From NCBI GenBank assembly GCA_947652605.1, contig CANTFG010000198.1:1-64000 (forward strand): 64,000 bases of DNA, written 5' to 3'. Positions within the stretch are counted from its first letter, which is position 1. Each line of letters starts with the position of its first letter. A program made the translations under genes and the position numbers. Below the pieces are notes generated by a model, which saw nothing but the letters and a program-made list of their open reading frames with translations, ran no database searches and had not been told where the DNA came from. Below are positions 23,089 to 35,600 of this stretch, one piece after another. Source of the DNA: Elmis aenea. Its lineage: Eukaryota; Arthropoda; Insecta; Coleoptera; Elmidae.

Positions 23089-23474
23089 TGAATTAGGGCC
23101 GGCCCTAGGGTAGTCGGCACCCTGCTGTGAAATACTTTTATGGCGCCCCCTTTCTCCATTTTTTTAAAAAGACAATAGTGGCTAATATTTCGGTAATAAA
23201 AATAATTAAAATATAATATTGTTATTAATAATTTAATTTAATATAAATCTGTGTTAGTCCTTCGTCTAACAGAAGAAGCACTCATGACTAAATACATAAT
23301 TAATTAATTAAATCTTTGTAGAGTAGGTACCTAGTATACAATGTAATATAATTACCACTACATAAGTACTAAGTGGTAAACATAAAACAAAACGGATTTA
23401 CTCGTATTATAAATTGTTAACAAAATTAAATTTATAAGCAAACATTTGATGATAATATAATTAAAATATATAAT

Positions 23475-24197
23475 GAAGAACTTGAATGAGTTTCGTAAAT
23501 TAAATATCATGGTGTTATGTTTGTCAGTAAACTTAAAATTAACAGCAATGTGGATTATATTGTGAAAAAAGTTGTGGCAAAAAAATAGTTTTCTGGGTAG
23601 ATTGACAAATAAAATTGGCCTTACAGCAAATATTACCGTATATTGGTCACTAATCGCTCCACACTTCGATTACTGCGCGAGTATTTTGTTTTGATGCAAC
23701 GAAGGCGAATTACATAAATTGCAGAAACAACAAAACAGAGGAATGCGTGTTATTTTAAAATGCTCGAAATACACTAAAATAAGCGAAATGTTAAATATTT
23801 TAAAGTGGTTAAATATACGTCAAAGAATTACGTTTAATTGCCCTGTTTTAATATACAATAAATAAATTTTTAGCACGTTACATGACTAAGAATTTAATAC
23901 AAAACTGTAACATTCACGAAGCTAGATTAGGAACAGAGACGACTTTAGACTACCGAAATTAACGAAAACAAATACACAGAACGTCTTGTTTTACAAAGGG
24001 TTCAAGATTTTTAATGAATTATCTCTGGAAATTAAACAAACAACGTTAATATCAAATTTTAAAAAACATATGTTTAGAATATGTTAAAAATAATGTTAAT
24101 ATTTAGGGAAAATATGTACAAATAAATATAAACAAGATTAAGATAATGTAAAATTAGGTAAAAGCTAAATAAATTTTTTTTTTTATTATTATTATTA
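23475..24197 (+). mobile_element. LINE 3' end (copy 2)
   Basis: Same decayed non-LTR fragment as at 21835-22560, copied with the tandem duplication. It differs by small substitutions and again ends in AATAAATT and an ATT-type run. Confidence 0.65.
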
Positions 24198-24199
24198 TA

Positions 24200-26480
24200 T
24201 TAAAATTTGATTTTTCTGGCTTTTATGTTTGCAAATTCATCAATAATTTCTTTATTATTTATCATCATGATAGTAACATCATGTTCTATTGCAATCATTG
24301 ATAAACCTGCTAACCGATTTTGAGACATGGATGACCCTAAGTAGTTTTTTGTTATTTTTAATCGCGAGAAAGATCTTTCGGCAGAAGTTACTGTTACGGG
24401 CAAAGTTAAAAAAATTCGTAGTACAATGGTTACATTTCCAAATACACATTCCAAATTGTTGGCACAAATAAAATTTAATATATCAATTGTATCTGATTAT
24501 GTATTAACATTTACAAAGCCATCTAAAACCTTTAACTCGTCAAACAATTCTAACGCACTTATATCCTTGTCTGTACGATCCGTAAGCATACTTCCGCTGT
24601 CGTTACAATGCTTTCTTAAAATTTTTTTGTTCATATTTTTATCTTTTTGATATCGTACAAAAATTTAAAATAATCATTGTGATTTTTATGTTGACTAAAT
24701 CTTTCTTCTCAAGAGTTCTGTACTGTATCTAAAGTAGCATAGAAAAAAACAAATTTAAATTTATCCTTAGGATCAATCGGTGTTTCATCGGCAGATTTGT
24801 AACTAAATAGTTTCCTTATATTACGTCTTCGTACATTTATTGACGGCATAAATTTCGGCGTTATTTCTAATTCTGTAGCTAATTCTTTTGCTGATTCTAA
24901 AATTTCATTAAAACCGTTATTTGTTTTTAATTAATTTATGTAACATATTAAATTGTCTAATGCATCTAATGCATTTTTTAAATGCTGCTTAACTCTTTGT
25001 AACTGTTTACTTACCACATTTACTCTGCTTAATACGTCGTGCCATAAAACAGTAGAACAAATAAATTTAAAATTTTGAATTTATTTAGCTAAACTTTGTG
25101 CTTCGTGTTTACTGCTGTAGTCGTTATTATTATTTTCAAAATTTACATTAATGCATCGTATATTTTTCCTATTTCATATGTTAATGGTCGCAGTGCTTTA
25201 ACACTAGACACTATCTAGTTGCAGATAAAGGTTTCAAAGTTAATTTTGATAAATTATTTTTTAAAATGTCCCATCTCTTAGTAGAACTACTAAAAAAAAT
25301 TTAAATTTTCTGAATGACGCCAAAAAAACAAATTGTTTCAAAATTTATTTTTACGGCATCATTCACAACCAAATTTAACGAATGCGCAGCACACGGAATA
25401 AAGAAAGCCCTGGGATTTAAATTTTGAATATGCCTTTGAACTCTTTTATTTTTACCTGTCATATTTGCGCCGTTATCGTAGCTCTGTTTTTTCATATCAC
25501 TTAATTTAAATTGAAATCACGGAGCTTTTAAGCAAATAATTAGTTAAGCCTTTTCCGGTTGTGTTACAAACTTAAAGAAATCCTAAAAAATGCTCCTGAA
25601 TGTCATATTTATTATTTTCCTTATTTTTATGTACGAAACGTATTATTAGTGACATTTGTTCCGTGTGATTGGTATTGGGTGTACAATCTAGTACTATAGA
25701 ATAATATTTACATTTTTTAACCATATTTAAAACGAATTGAATTATTTTTTGAAATTAAACTTATTATTTCATTTTGTATATTTTTGCTCAAATAATGCGT
25801 GTTTTTTTCGCTCTTTTTACGTGAATCGCCATAATAATGTCAAATTTTGAGAAAAGTTCGATCAGTTTTAGGGAATTACCATTATTTGTATGAAATAACT
25901 TATCTACAGACCCACGCAGTGCTAAACATTGCCCAGCTACGTACTTAATAATTTCTATAATGCGTTTAGCAACTTCACGCCAATGATGTTTTTCTATTTC
26001 GTATAACGTTTCAATATTTCTGTCAATGGTACTTTGGTTTTGCAATTCTGTTTTAAAGTGAACCACTTTTTTAAGCTATTAATATGTGTGTTATTATTTT
26101 CATGTATTCACAAAGTTCTTGATAAATTTTGCCAGGAGTGAAAAGTTTGCAAAAGAAACAAAACACACTATTATGCTTCACTGAATACACAAGCCATGTA
26201 CGCAAAACTAGTTCATTGTTACTTAATTTTTTATAATAAAAACTATCGCTAAATTTTCTACCATTTTCTTTAATCGGATACTAATAATTTTTAGTCTGTG
26301 TTGGACCCGGTTCTATTATAATTTTTTTAAGTTTGTTACTTATATTTTGTGGCCAAGTCGCAGCATCACTAACAGTAAACATTTCAATTGTATTACCATT
26401 ATTTCATTATTTATAAATTCATTTTCAAATTCACATACATCTTCAATTTTGGTGCCATTTAGTGTCGCTATGAACCCTGT
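24200..26480 (-). pseudogene. hAT transposase, ZMYM1-like with TTF-type zinc finger, decayed
   Basis: Read on the minus strand from about 26480. A linker (WPQNISNKLKKIIIEPGPTQ) leads to a TTF-type zinc finger (LVLRTWLVYSVKHNSVFCFF, then CKLFTPG) near 26150-26220. A DUF4371-like region follows at 25788-26066 (IEKHHWREVAKRIIEII, LALRGSVDKL), then DNGANMTGKNKRVQRHI and FFIPCAAHSLNLVVND near 25400. The C-terminal dimerisation block (PVTVTSAERSFSRLKI) ends at TAA, 24200-24202. Stops and frameshifts separate the blocks. The order matches hAT-derived ZMYM1-like proteins. The palindromic GGGCCGGCCCTAGGG at about 23096 (and 21463) is a plausible element end. No matching end was found on the right. Confidence 0.8.
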
Positions 26481-26700
26481 ACAAATTCATTTTACCAAAT
26501 ACAAGCTATTGTAGCCGGTCACCTATTTTAATTTCTAATGTGTTTTTTATTTTCAACCAATAAAGGAAAATATTATTATTCCTAATAATAAGCAAGTAAC
26601 CTTTTTTTAAAATTTTTGATCGATAATAAAAAGTAGGCTCTGAATACAAAAAGAAACCAAGTAACGCAGTAAATGATAGAATATATTCTGTTTGTGTCAA

Positions 26701-29620
26701 AGAAATTGCACCGTTTTGGTAAAGTAATTGTATCTCTATCTTGTCTATTAAATGATATCATTATTTATATTATCGAATTTGGACCATCCCGTGCAGTACT
26801 TCGGCGCGCAGTGCACTGTAATTCCTAGAGATCTGCGTAGCAAGTTTTGGCGATTATCAAATTGGCTATTTATGGTGTTTAATTTATCAACGTCTTAAAA
26901 ATTGCTATCAATGACGACAATTTAATAACTGGCATGAAATTAGGTTAATGAAGGTACTACGATTTGTCTACAATTGATGTTTAATTTTAATCAAATGAAC
27001 TGAGAATAAAATTAATATTATCGTTTTCGAGAAGTGGCATCAACGATTTTGAGGCTCTTGCATAGGGAAGACCACAGCCCGCGTTTCGTGCGCCTGTGCG
27101 GTGATTTGCCACTGCGGATATATTGGTCCAAAGTAAATTTTGCAATGGCGCTATAGCCGTTTTAGGCGTGTATTGATTGCTCTTGTCGGTAAAATTTTTA
27201 TGTAAACTTGATCAATTGTTAATTGTTATATCACATTGTTGGTTATGCAGGTATATGCCTGATAAAAGGCATTATTTTTATTTGATTTATCGCAAATCGA
27301 TAACGTTCCACGGTCATCATAGTAACGGTCCAACATAATATATTGGTTTGAATATAATTCTTGTTTTGATTTGTAAACATGTTTTATTTTAATTTAACGT
27401 TGATTATCTTGGTATTGAATTAGCGGTTATAAGCGAGACGATTTTTAAGTTGTTGTACGATTTGTAACTATAACTCAAATAATTTTATTGCTTCTTTGTT
27501 TATTATATTTGATACCGAATCGTCGTTTTGGATTTACTTTTTTATTTAATAGGAAAGTAATTGTTTTAAATATTGTTAAATGGTTATTATGAGCACGGTT
27601 TGTAAGTTAAATGAAAACATAGTACATATGTAATCCACATCACATATATATGAAAGGGTTACTTAAGTAATGGTTATAATTAATGTTTTGTTCATAGTAG
27701 TGTGTGTATTCGTTATTATTTTTATTTAGAACAATGATTCTGTGCATATTTTTAAACACTTTTGACATTCATTTACGTTTCTTGTTAATGAACATAACTG
27801 TAACCGCTAAAGTATATTTATTACTCGTCCATTTGTTTTCAATGTGCTTTTTTAAAAATTGTGGAATTACGTAAAACGTGAAGCGGTACCAATGAAACTT
27901 TGTTAATGATTTGTATTCAAATGTTATCTATGCGTAATAAACGTGCTGTAAAACATTTTTCATCTCATCTTGTAGCAAATAATAATTCTTTAATACTATT
28001 AAACTAAAAGTCTAATTGCATATTAAACGTTCATTTTAAATTTGGTGATCAAATGAGGTATTGTCCTTAATTATTTTATACACCGAATCTGTAATCGATT
28101 TACAAAATTATTTTGGTATTTACTAATACTTTTTTGTACGGAAATCATTTATCAATTGCTAAATTTATGAAACTGTTATATTATTTAAAGTGCACGGAAT
28201 TGTTGGATAGGACGTCAGCTTGTGACTTTGTGTTAAGTAAATAGTTATAACCAATTTTAGCTATAATTGAATTAGGGATATATTTAAAAGTAAACTGCTT
28301 TCGTACTTTTAACTTCATGTTTTTGCGGAATTGTTTTGTAACTGAAAATGTAAGTATTTATATTATAATCATTGTCTTACTGTTGAGAATGACATAAAAG
28401 TTATTATCATTCATTAGTATAATTTGTTGAAACTTCTTAAATAATAGTAATTTTACGCCGGAGTGAACACTTTAAAATTCGCAAATGAAATTTTACGTTA
28501 AAATTTAGAATATTGATTGGTTATATTTTTGTAATTAATTTGTTTTTTGTTTTTATAAGTTTAAAACAATTGCGATTGGTTTTGCGAATCGTGTTTAAGT
28601 ATATCGAAAATGAATATTATAATTTTCTGTTTCTGAAATTGTTTTCAGTTTAACGGTTAATTATTGTTTATGATGGCATTTGTTTTAAATAAACAATAAG
28701 CCCTTTTCAGTTCATTTGTTTTGAATGTGTCCCACATTTAGTAAGCCGAAATGTATTACCTTTTTCGTCAATTAAAAATCGATTTTATTCAATAACGAAT
28801 AATAAAAAGAAAATGTTGTCTATTAATTTTTTTTCTTGTAGAACAAGGGTTTTGGTTTTTATTTGATGGTTTTCAAATTGGACGGAACTAACACGAGTAT
28901 TCAATTTGAAATATACGTTGAATGCTAAATCGTTTTATTATTTACATATAAAATAAAAGTCGATACATTAGTAAATTATTTGTTAATTATTGGTAAAATA
29001 ATTCTGATCGAAATATATTGAATTAAAAGTCGTTAATTCAAATAAATTATGAATTTAATAGAACGGCACGTTTTGTACTGCATTTTGAGGTTATAGGAAG
29101 ATTTGTTATAAAATTATAATCGTTTTCTGTACTTAACCGATTGTAATAAGTCGGGCTCCAAAACGTGATTGTTATCGGTTCGGTTTTCGCTCCGGTTCAA
29201 TTAGAATAATATATATTCGTTACGTTGTTGTTTTGTGCGGAAATGATAAAGCATTGTTTGGTAATCCGTTCAATCGGGTAGTTTCGTATTTTAAAGTTTT
29301 AGTTTCTCTCAGTTTGGATATAATAATATGTTACAATAATTATTGGAAATAGACGTAGGTATGTAACGTATTATAATAAAATTATATATTAAATGGAATG
29401 TATATAAACAAAACGCGCGAGTTTGTAGAATATCTATGGAATTGCAATAAATCGAAATATTTTGCGTTACTGTTGTGCTTTACGTTCCGAAAAATATTAA
29501 TTGATTTTCAGCGGTTTTTCGCGTTTTGGTTTTGTTTCGCTTCGAAGTCTTGTAAATAACGTTGTGGTCGTTATAAACTTAATAGCTCGAACGCTTTATA
29601 ACTAGTTTGATATTATAGAT
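26701..29620. other. Intergenic; no gene recognised
   Basis: AT-rich sequence. Two GC-richer patches (about 26785-26860 and 27040-27130, the second with CCACAGCCCGCGTTTCGTGC) may be remains of a repeat. The last few hundred bases before 29621 would hold the promoter and 5' untranslated region of the Helitron-type gene. Confidence 0.4.
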
Positions 29621-32600
29621 ATGGATAGCGATGAAGAGTTCGTTGGAGGATCGAGGATGGATGTGGAGGAAGTGCCTCCAATTGTTGCACCCGTTAATGG
29701 CGGGTAAGTTCGATGCAATTTAAAACATTTGGAATGCTTTCGATATAATGAAGATTTGATGTTGACTGGTAATATGTATGGGTTATATTGTTAACCAGTT
29801 TTTGCAAATTAAAAAATAATAAACAATTAGGTTGTTAACATGACTCGATTAACAATCGAAAAGAATAATATTTAATATTATATGCGTTATAGGTTATAAC
29901 TGAAATATTATCATAGATTTACGACTTTGTATTTCGTTCTGATGGTTAATTGTAATGCTTTGCCTTGTGTACTTTGATGGATAATAATTTATTGAAACTA
30001 ATTTTCAAGCCAAATTACATTTTGTCTTTGATAATTTAATCTGTGTTATAAAATTATTTTTATAATAACCGAGTTATACCGACAGTTTATCGGATCGTAA
30101 TGTATTAAGCCCTATTATTTTAATTGTACTAAAGTGATGTGTTGTTAAAAGCCGTGTTGTGTTTTATTTTCTTATACAAAATAGATCGATTTAGGCAAAT
30201 TCGCATTGACATGATATTTATCGGTAAGATAGTATTAAATGATGTATTGTGTATTATGTTGGTTGTTATAAAGTTTAAAAGTATAAAACAAAGAATTCGA
30301 ATGTTATTGACGCCATATTAAGTGATCGAATCAGTATTTTCTATAATATGATTTTGTTTGAATGAAAGCTTTAATAGATTTGTATTGCTTAAATATTATT
30401 TTATCATAAAAGAATGTATTGCTTTCCTTTTGATTTGATAATATTTGAAGTGGTAAGTTGTATTGTTGCATTTTTGTATTATATTCATTGGACGTATAAT
30501 GTTTGAATAAATTGCATATATTGAAGCGCGTGTTGGTAATAACTTATTATTCATAAATAGTAACGTTTGAAATATAAATAACTAAAAATCTGTTGTTGCC
30601 GGAACGTTATGGTAATCTTGTGTATTAATTATTTCGGTGTCGTTTTTGTCTCACAATTTGTTGGTGGTTATCTTCAAGAAAATGGTTTAAATCAAAAGTG
30701 TAAAAAATGTATAGGGGAAGGCGGGGTAGAACGGAACCACGGGGCAGAACGGACTACTGCTAATCTTTTTGAATTGTATCGTGCCACTTTCCAAGAAAAC
30801 TTTTAGGAACCATTTAGTAAGGCATAACAAACAGACTGACGATATTTTTGTCATTCTGGACAATTCTGGATAAGCGTATTCGCATGGTCTCGTATTTGCT
30901 TGTGTTATCGTTCTGTGTTGTAATTGGTTGTCATAATCATATGCAAAGTAAGCGAAAACTTTAATTTTATTACATATTTCTTGATATATCGTTAAACTAC
31001 GAGTTATGGAGTACGTTCCTGTGTATTTACTGTTGTATATTTCATCAACCATTTTAGCGGAATTTGAACTGTATATTTAACTTTAACGGATGGGGCAGGA
31101 TAGACCGCGGCACAGCGGACCGAGGTTCCATTCCGCCCCACGCCGATTTCCTTTTTTTCTTTTTTAAATATGTTTCTTGTACTGCAATTTTCTGTTGACA
31201 CTATTTATGACTTAACAGACACTGAATAATGAAAATAATTCTTTTAACTTTTTATGCTTCATTTAATTAATTTTAAGTTTGTTAAGCATATATCTTTAAA
31301 AAATTAACTTTATTATTATTACGTTGTTCGAATAATAAGTTCAATTACGTTTTGCTATGACTATTTTGATTCTTTTTAAGAAATCAAACAATTTTGCAAA
31401 AAGGTTCTGTTCAGCCCCACCCCCGGGGCAGAATGGACCGTTTCCCACCTTTTTTTCTTTTTTAATTTAAACCTAGTAGTTAACGATAATTTTTAAATTT
31501 GTAAATAAATTTAAAAAAAGGAATAAACAGAGAATACAAATACAAGTTTTTAGATTGTTCCTACCTTAAATTAATAAATTACAACTTTTTTATATTAAAG
31601 GTTCCGTTTCGTCCTGCCTCCCGTAAGTGAAGTAGTTACATATATCCGCAATAAAAATTCGTCCTTGATTGGACATGGTCACAATCGTAGTTCGTTACAA
31701 AGCATTAATGTTTTTTAATTTAAATTCGAAGCTCGTTGATAATTATCTGGGCGCCGTGCGAAATCAACTATGAACAAATTTACGTTGAAGTATTAGACAT
31801 TGTTTTTGCACAGGATTTATGGTTGTGGAAGAAATGTGTAAATATATCAATTTATTAATTATTTAGATATGTTTTTGTTATATGATCGGAAAGTGTTGAT
31901 TCGCATTATTGATTATTAGCAATATTGAAATACTTATAATCATAATTCGTTCATTTGTGTGTTAAGTATTTTAAACAATTGCATTTCGTATCTGTTTGTA
32001 ATCAATATTGGATATATTTTACGGTAAATAGAGCTCTATGGTAACGATTTTTGTGTGTATTTTAGTCTGTTTACGTGGTCGACGTTGAACATTCACATAT
32101 GTGATTTAATTTTTCTAGTATTGTTCCATTAATCGAAATTGTTGTATAGAAATTATGTATTCGAAACAACGTGACGTGGCTATACTTGTTTCGTTAACAA
32201 AGTTATGTTGTCTTAGGTTTACAACGGAGGCGAAGAATTCGTTGGGCGATAATTTGTCGTTTCCGAAAACGCAACCGTTCGGTGGCCGCTTTGGTGGAAA
32301 GCGCCAGAGGAGTAGCCATACCAACGCAATCCAACGAAGGCATAAAAGGATTGTTGCGGCCGGAGTGTCGTCTTCCCAGGAACGGAGTAGTGAAGATGAT
32401 ATGCCCGTTGGAATGTCGTTCGAAACGGTTCCGGAGTACAGCGGTCCGCGTTTAAAGGCGATTCAAAGCGATGTGCGACCGCATTACGTTAATGATGGTC
32501 AGATTGCTGGACCGTCGACGGATCGCGGAATACCGTTTGTGGAAGACGAATTAAGCCTACCAGCGCCCGTGGGCGGTACTAGGTTCGTATTTAGCACTGA

Positions 32601-35600
32601 TGATTATAAACTTATATTGAAAGAGGCATACGTGCGTATATTATTGGTTTAATTAGAAAAGCTTATATCGTTTTTACTTTTTTTTAGTTCTCTTGGTGAC
32701 GACGTGGCAAATACTTCCGATGTGCAAGGGACGTCGGATATGGCAGCTAATATTGTACGGCCTTGTGTTCAACCCGTTGTGGATGACGTGATGTTGGGCG
32801 ATGTCGGAAATATTGACGTGGGATTGAATGGTGTGGGACCGTTGTTGGTACCGTTGTGCAATGTGCATGACGTTGGTCAAACGGATGCAACCTTTCCCAC
32901 ACGAAACGGCACGAATGAGCAGGCCGACATGGTCGATGCGGTTCAAGTTTTTGAAAATTCCGACCAAGACGACGAAGGCGAGGAGTTTGATTTGACGGGT
33001 GAGGCAATTGAGATTGTGCAATACGTGCCCGTTAATAATGTTGAAGTTCCGGTGGTTGAGGAAATTCCTAGGCACTATTTGGGTCTTTTAAACGAACAAA
33101 GGCTTTGCGTACACTGCCGAGCGTTCTATTATCATCAGGAGGGCGCGGCACGTGGAATTGGATCTTTTCTTTGTTGTCGCAAAGGTACTGTTCGTTTAGA
33201 GCCCATTAGGTGTCCGATAGAATTAGAAATGTTGTTGATGGCCGACGACCCCGAGGCCAGGCATTACAAAACTTATATTCGCAGTTACAATATCGCCTTG
33301 GCTTTCGGCACTACTAGGGGTAAATTTGACCATGTGCTTGGTCGCGATCCTTCGTCGATTATTATAAATGGTCAGATAACTCATACCGTTCACGTTGCTA
33401 CTGCCGCACCCCCACGCCGACCATCGTATAATCAGTTGTACGTATTGGATACGGAGGTGGCTAACGCGGAGAGACAGTTGCAATATAGAAATTGTATGCC
33501 GGAGATCACGCGAAGGTTGGAAGTGATCTTAAGAACGGTCAATCCGTATGCGGAATCTTATCGATTTCTTAAAGAAATCATGCGCGCACAGCGTGAACGT
33601 GGTGACGATGTAGAGCATGTCATGTTGGGTTTCCGAAGATCACGTACCCAACAGCTCCGAGGTGTGGATCGAAACGTTTTCGGTTTGCCCACGTCGAACG
33701 AAGTGGCCGCCGTTTTTGTCGGTGATCATCCCACGGATGATTTGTGTCTTCGTGTGTATGCCAGAAATGCGGAACGACGGTTCGAAGAAATACACGGCTT
33801 ATCTATGCATCTGGAACCGATGTGTTATCCGCTTTTGTTTCCGTGTGGTGAACCCGGCTGGAACAAAGAGTTGACTCTTACGGATGGTCGTAACAAACTT
33901 ACGGCGAGAATGCACGCGGCATACAGGATGGCTGTTCGAGATACATTCTCCGCCATGCATAGGTCGGCGAAGCTCTTTCAGCAGTACATAACGGACATGT
34001 GGGTGCGCGTTGAAAGTTTGAACTTGCGCTACGTAAGGACGCATCAGAAAAAATTGAGATGCGATCAGTATACGGCACTGATTGCGTATTTGAATCGGAG
34101 AGCGGCCCGAGAACGGGTCAATTTGGGTCGAGTTGTTATTTTGCCGGCTAACTTTTACGGATCGCCGAGAAACCAGAAAAAGAGTTTTCTCGATGCAATG
34201 GCGATAGTCGCTAGGCGGGGGCATCCTGATCTTTTTATTACGTTTACCTGTAATCCTAAATGGAGCGATGTAATCGATAACATATATCCCGGTCAGCGAG
34301 CGCAAGACAGGCCGGACGTGGCCGTTAGGATATTTCGTTTGAAATTAGATCAACTAATTTTTGACATAACCAGGATGAATATGTTTGGTGGCGTGCGAGG
34401 ATTGATGTACTCGGTCGAGTTTCAAAAACGCGGTTTACCGCACGCACATATACTCGTTATTCTTGATGACGAAGCAAAACTTAATACGATACGGAACGTC
34501 GATACGATCATTCGAGCGTACATTCCGGATCGTATTGGCGAGCCGAATTTGTATGCCGTTGTTGCGACGCACATGATCCATAGAGGTTGTGTTCACGGAT
34601 CTCCTCCGTCGGACGCGTGCGACCGGAACGGCAAGTGTCGGTTTGGATATCCGCAAGCGTTCCGCGAGGAAACGGCTGTGGATGTGAATTCGTCTTATGT
34701 GAGGTACAAGCGACCGAACGACGGTAGAACTGTCGTGATAGGTAATTGCACGTACGATAACAGAAATGTTGTTCCGTACAATCCGGATTTGTGCCGGAAA
34801 TACGATGCCCACATAAACGTCGAGAGATGCGCCAGTATTAGAGCGACGCAATATTTGTATAAGTATATTAACAAATGTGCCGAACAGGCGCAGATGGAGT
34901 TTCGTATAGGTCACGCCGTCGAAGGTGGTGAGATGGTGTGGGACGAATTAGGCCATTACGTGGACATGAGGTACGTAGGAGCGTACGAAGCTGCATGGAG
35001 AATTTTCGAATTTCCGTTGAAGTTTCAATCCATTGCTGTCGTCAATTTAACCGTACACGAGGAGAACAAGCAACCCGTATTGTTCGAATGCGACAATTTG
35101 GATGAGCTTGTGCGCGTGAATGCCAATAAATCGCAACTCATCGGTTACTTGCAATTGAACCGTGACGACGAATTTGCACGTACACTTTTGTACTCGCAAA
35201 TTCCGGAACATTACGTATATGACAAAAGGACTGGGGCGTGGCGACGACGGCAGAACCGGAACAAAGATACCATCGGTCGGTTGGCCGAAGTCGCTGCAAT
35301 TGCAGGTTACCGAGAGCTGTATTTTTTGAGGCAAATGTTGTGTCACGTAAGGGGAAAAACTGGATTTCAAGATTTATTGACCGTTAACGGTGTTCAGCGT
35401 AATACGTTTAGGGAGGCATGCGTGGCTCTGAATTTGATCGTTGATGTGCAACAATATTACGATTGTATGTACGAAGCGAGTAACACGAACGATTATTGTC
35501 AGCTGCGTTATTTGTTCGTATGCATTGTGAGATGGTGCATGGGCGTAGATCCTTTGAATTTATACGAAACCTTCATTGAAGTGATGTCGCGAGATTTTAT

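Larger units (their letters stand above)
21413..24690. repeat. Tandem duplication, period about 1.64 kb, of a hAT 3' end plus a LINE
   Basis: Copy 1 (about 21413-23050) and copy 2 (about 23051-24690) are near-identical apart from scattered substitutions and small indels. Each starts GACAATTGAACAAACCACGG, passes through the palindromic GGGCCGGCCC and a LINE 3' end, and ends in hAT coding sequence. At the right edge of copy 2 the hAT code continues (ERFSQHKNHNDYF). At the right edge of copy 1 it breaks off after KNHNDYF and joins back to the unit start. Copy 2 is thus the original and copy 1 the duplicate. Confidence 0.9.

Noticed and set aside
32155..32652. Independent 165-aa gene just before the Helitron frame
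   Set aside because: Its first 21 codons cross a splice acceptor (TCTTAG), and the rest joins in phase to exons on both sides, so it is better read as an internal exon.
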